From assembly GCA_019347795.1 (NCBI GenBank), contig JAHWKS010000366.1, positions 1 through 6,275 of the forward strand: DNA of 6,275 nt. The letters are read 5' to 3'. The DNA comes from Planctomycetota bacterium (GTDB taxonomy: Bacteria; Planctomycetota; Planctomycetia; Pirellulales; Pirellulaceae). How positions within the stretch are numbered: position 1 is the stretch's first letter; each line of letters begins with the position of its first letter. The notes beneath the pieces were generated by a model. That model was not told the origin of the DNA. It ran no database searches and saw nothing but the letters and a program-made list of their open reading frames with translations. The position numbers and the translations under genes are program-made. Positions 6,203 to 6,275 of the stretch are shown here, piece by piece.

Positions 6203-6275
6203 TTAGAATATCCCCAGCGCGATCAGGCTATATCGCACGATCAATCCGGCGAACACGACCGAGACCATGCTCATC
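6203..6275 (-). CDS. C-terminal end of a probable membrane protein (partial)
   Basis: The last 23 codons and a TAA stop (6203-6205) of a minus-strand reading frame enter from the right edge. The visible residues are almost all hydrophobic, with one arginine and one tyrosine in the middle (VVFAGLIVRYSLIALGIF), which fits a final transmembrane helix ending almost at the C-terminus. The ATG codons at 6272-6274 and 6266-6268 could be internal, so I take this as the tail of a longer transporter or other integral membrane protein. The family cannot be named from so little sequence. The hairpin just beyond the stop and the convergent orientation support a real gene end. Confidence 0.5.
   Translation of the reverse strand, partial: MSMVSVVFAGLIVRYSLIALGIF

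Overview
The window is a compact, GC-rich piece of a bacterial chromosome. It most resembles a member of the Planctomycetota, probably in or near the Pirellulales. The evidence is the combination of a secreted DUF6807 ('PmoA family') protein, a secreted beta-propeller fused to a MauG/cytochrome-c-peroxidase-like di-haem module, and a bacterial deoxyhypusine-synthase-like protein. This is inference from gene content, because no phylogenetic marker gene is present.

Layout. The left half (54-3174) holds two minus-strand genes for exported proteins, separated by a 106-bp gap: the propeller/di-haem protein (1429-3174) and, downstream of it, the DUF6807 protein (54-1322). A short divergent intergenic region (3175-3262) separates them from a plus-strand cluster of three cytoplasmic enzymes: a HAD-superfamily phosphatase (3263-4081), a deoxyhypusine-synthase-fold protein (4136-5122) and a PfkB/ribokinase-family sugar kinase resembling the kinase half of HldE (5122-6132). 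The last two overlap by one base (TGATG). A perfect 17-bp hairpin (6153-6189) follows and separates this cluster from the C-terminal end of a convergent minus-strand gene, apparently a membrane protein, that runs off the right edge.

How the genes may work together. The left pair are both predicted to be exported. The di-haem protein would act in periplasmic redox chemistry. The DUF6807 protein has no established function, and its 'methane oxygenase' label should not be taken literally. The right-hand trio looks like one operon. A kinase and a phosphatase flank a DHS-fold protein that cannot be assumed to modify eIF5A, because bacteria use EF-P instead. The set suggests an uncharacterised small-molecule pathway, possibly a phosphosugar or polyamine-like conjugate, and is the most interesting part of the window. 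No tRNA, rRNA, CRISPR array, insertion sequence or phage gene was recognised.
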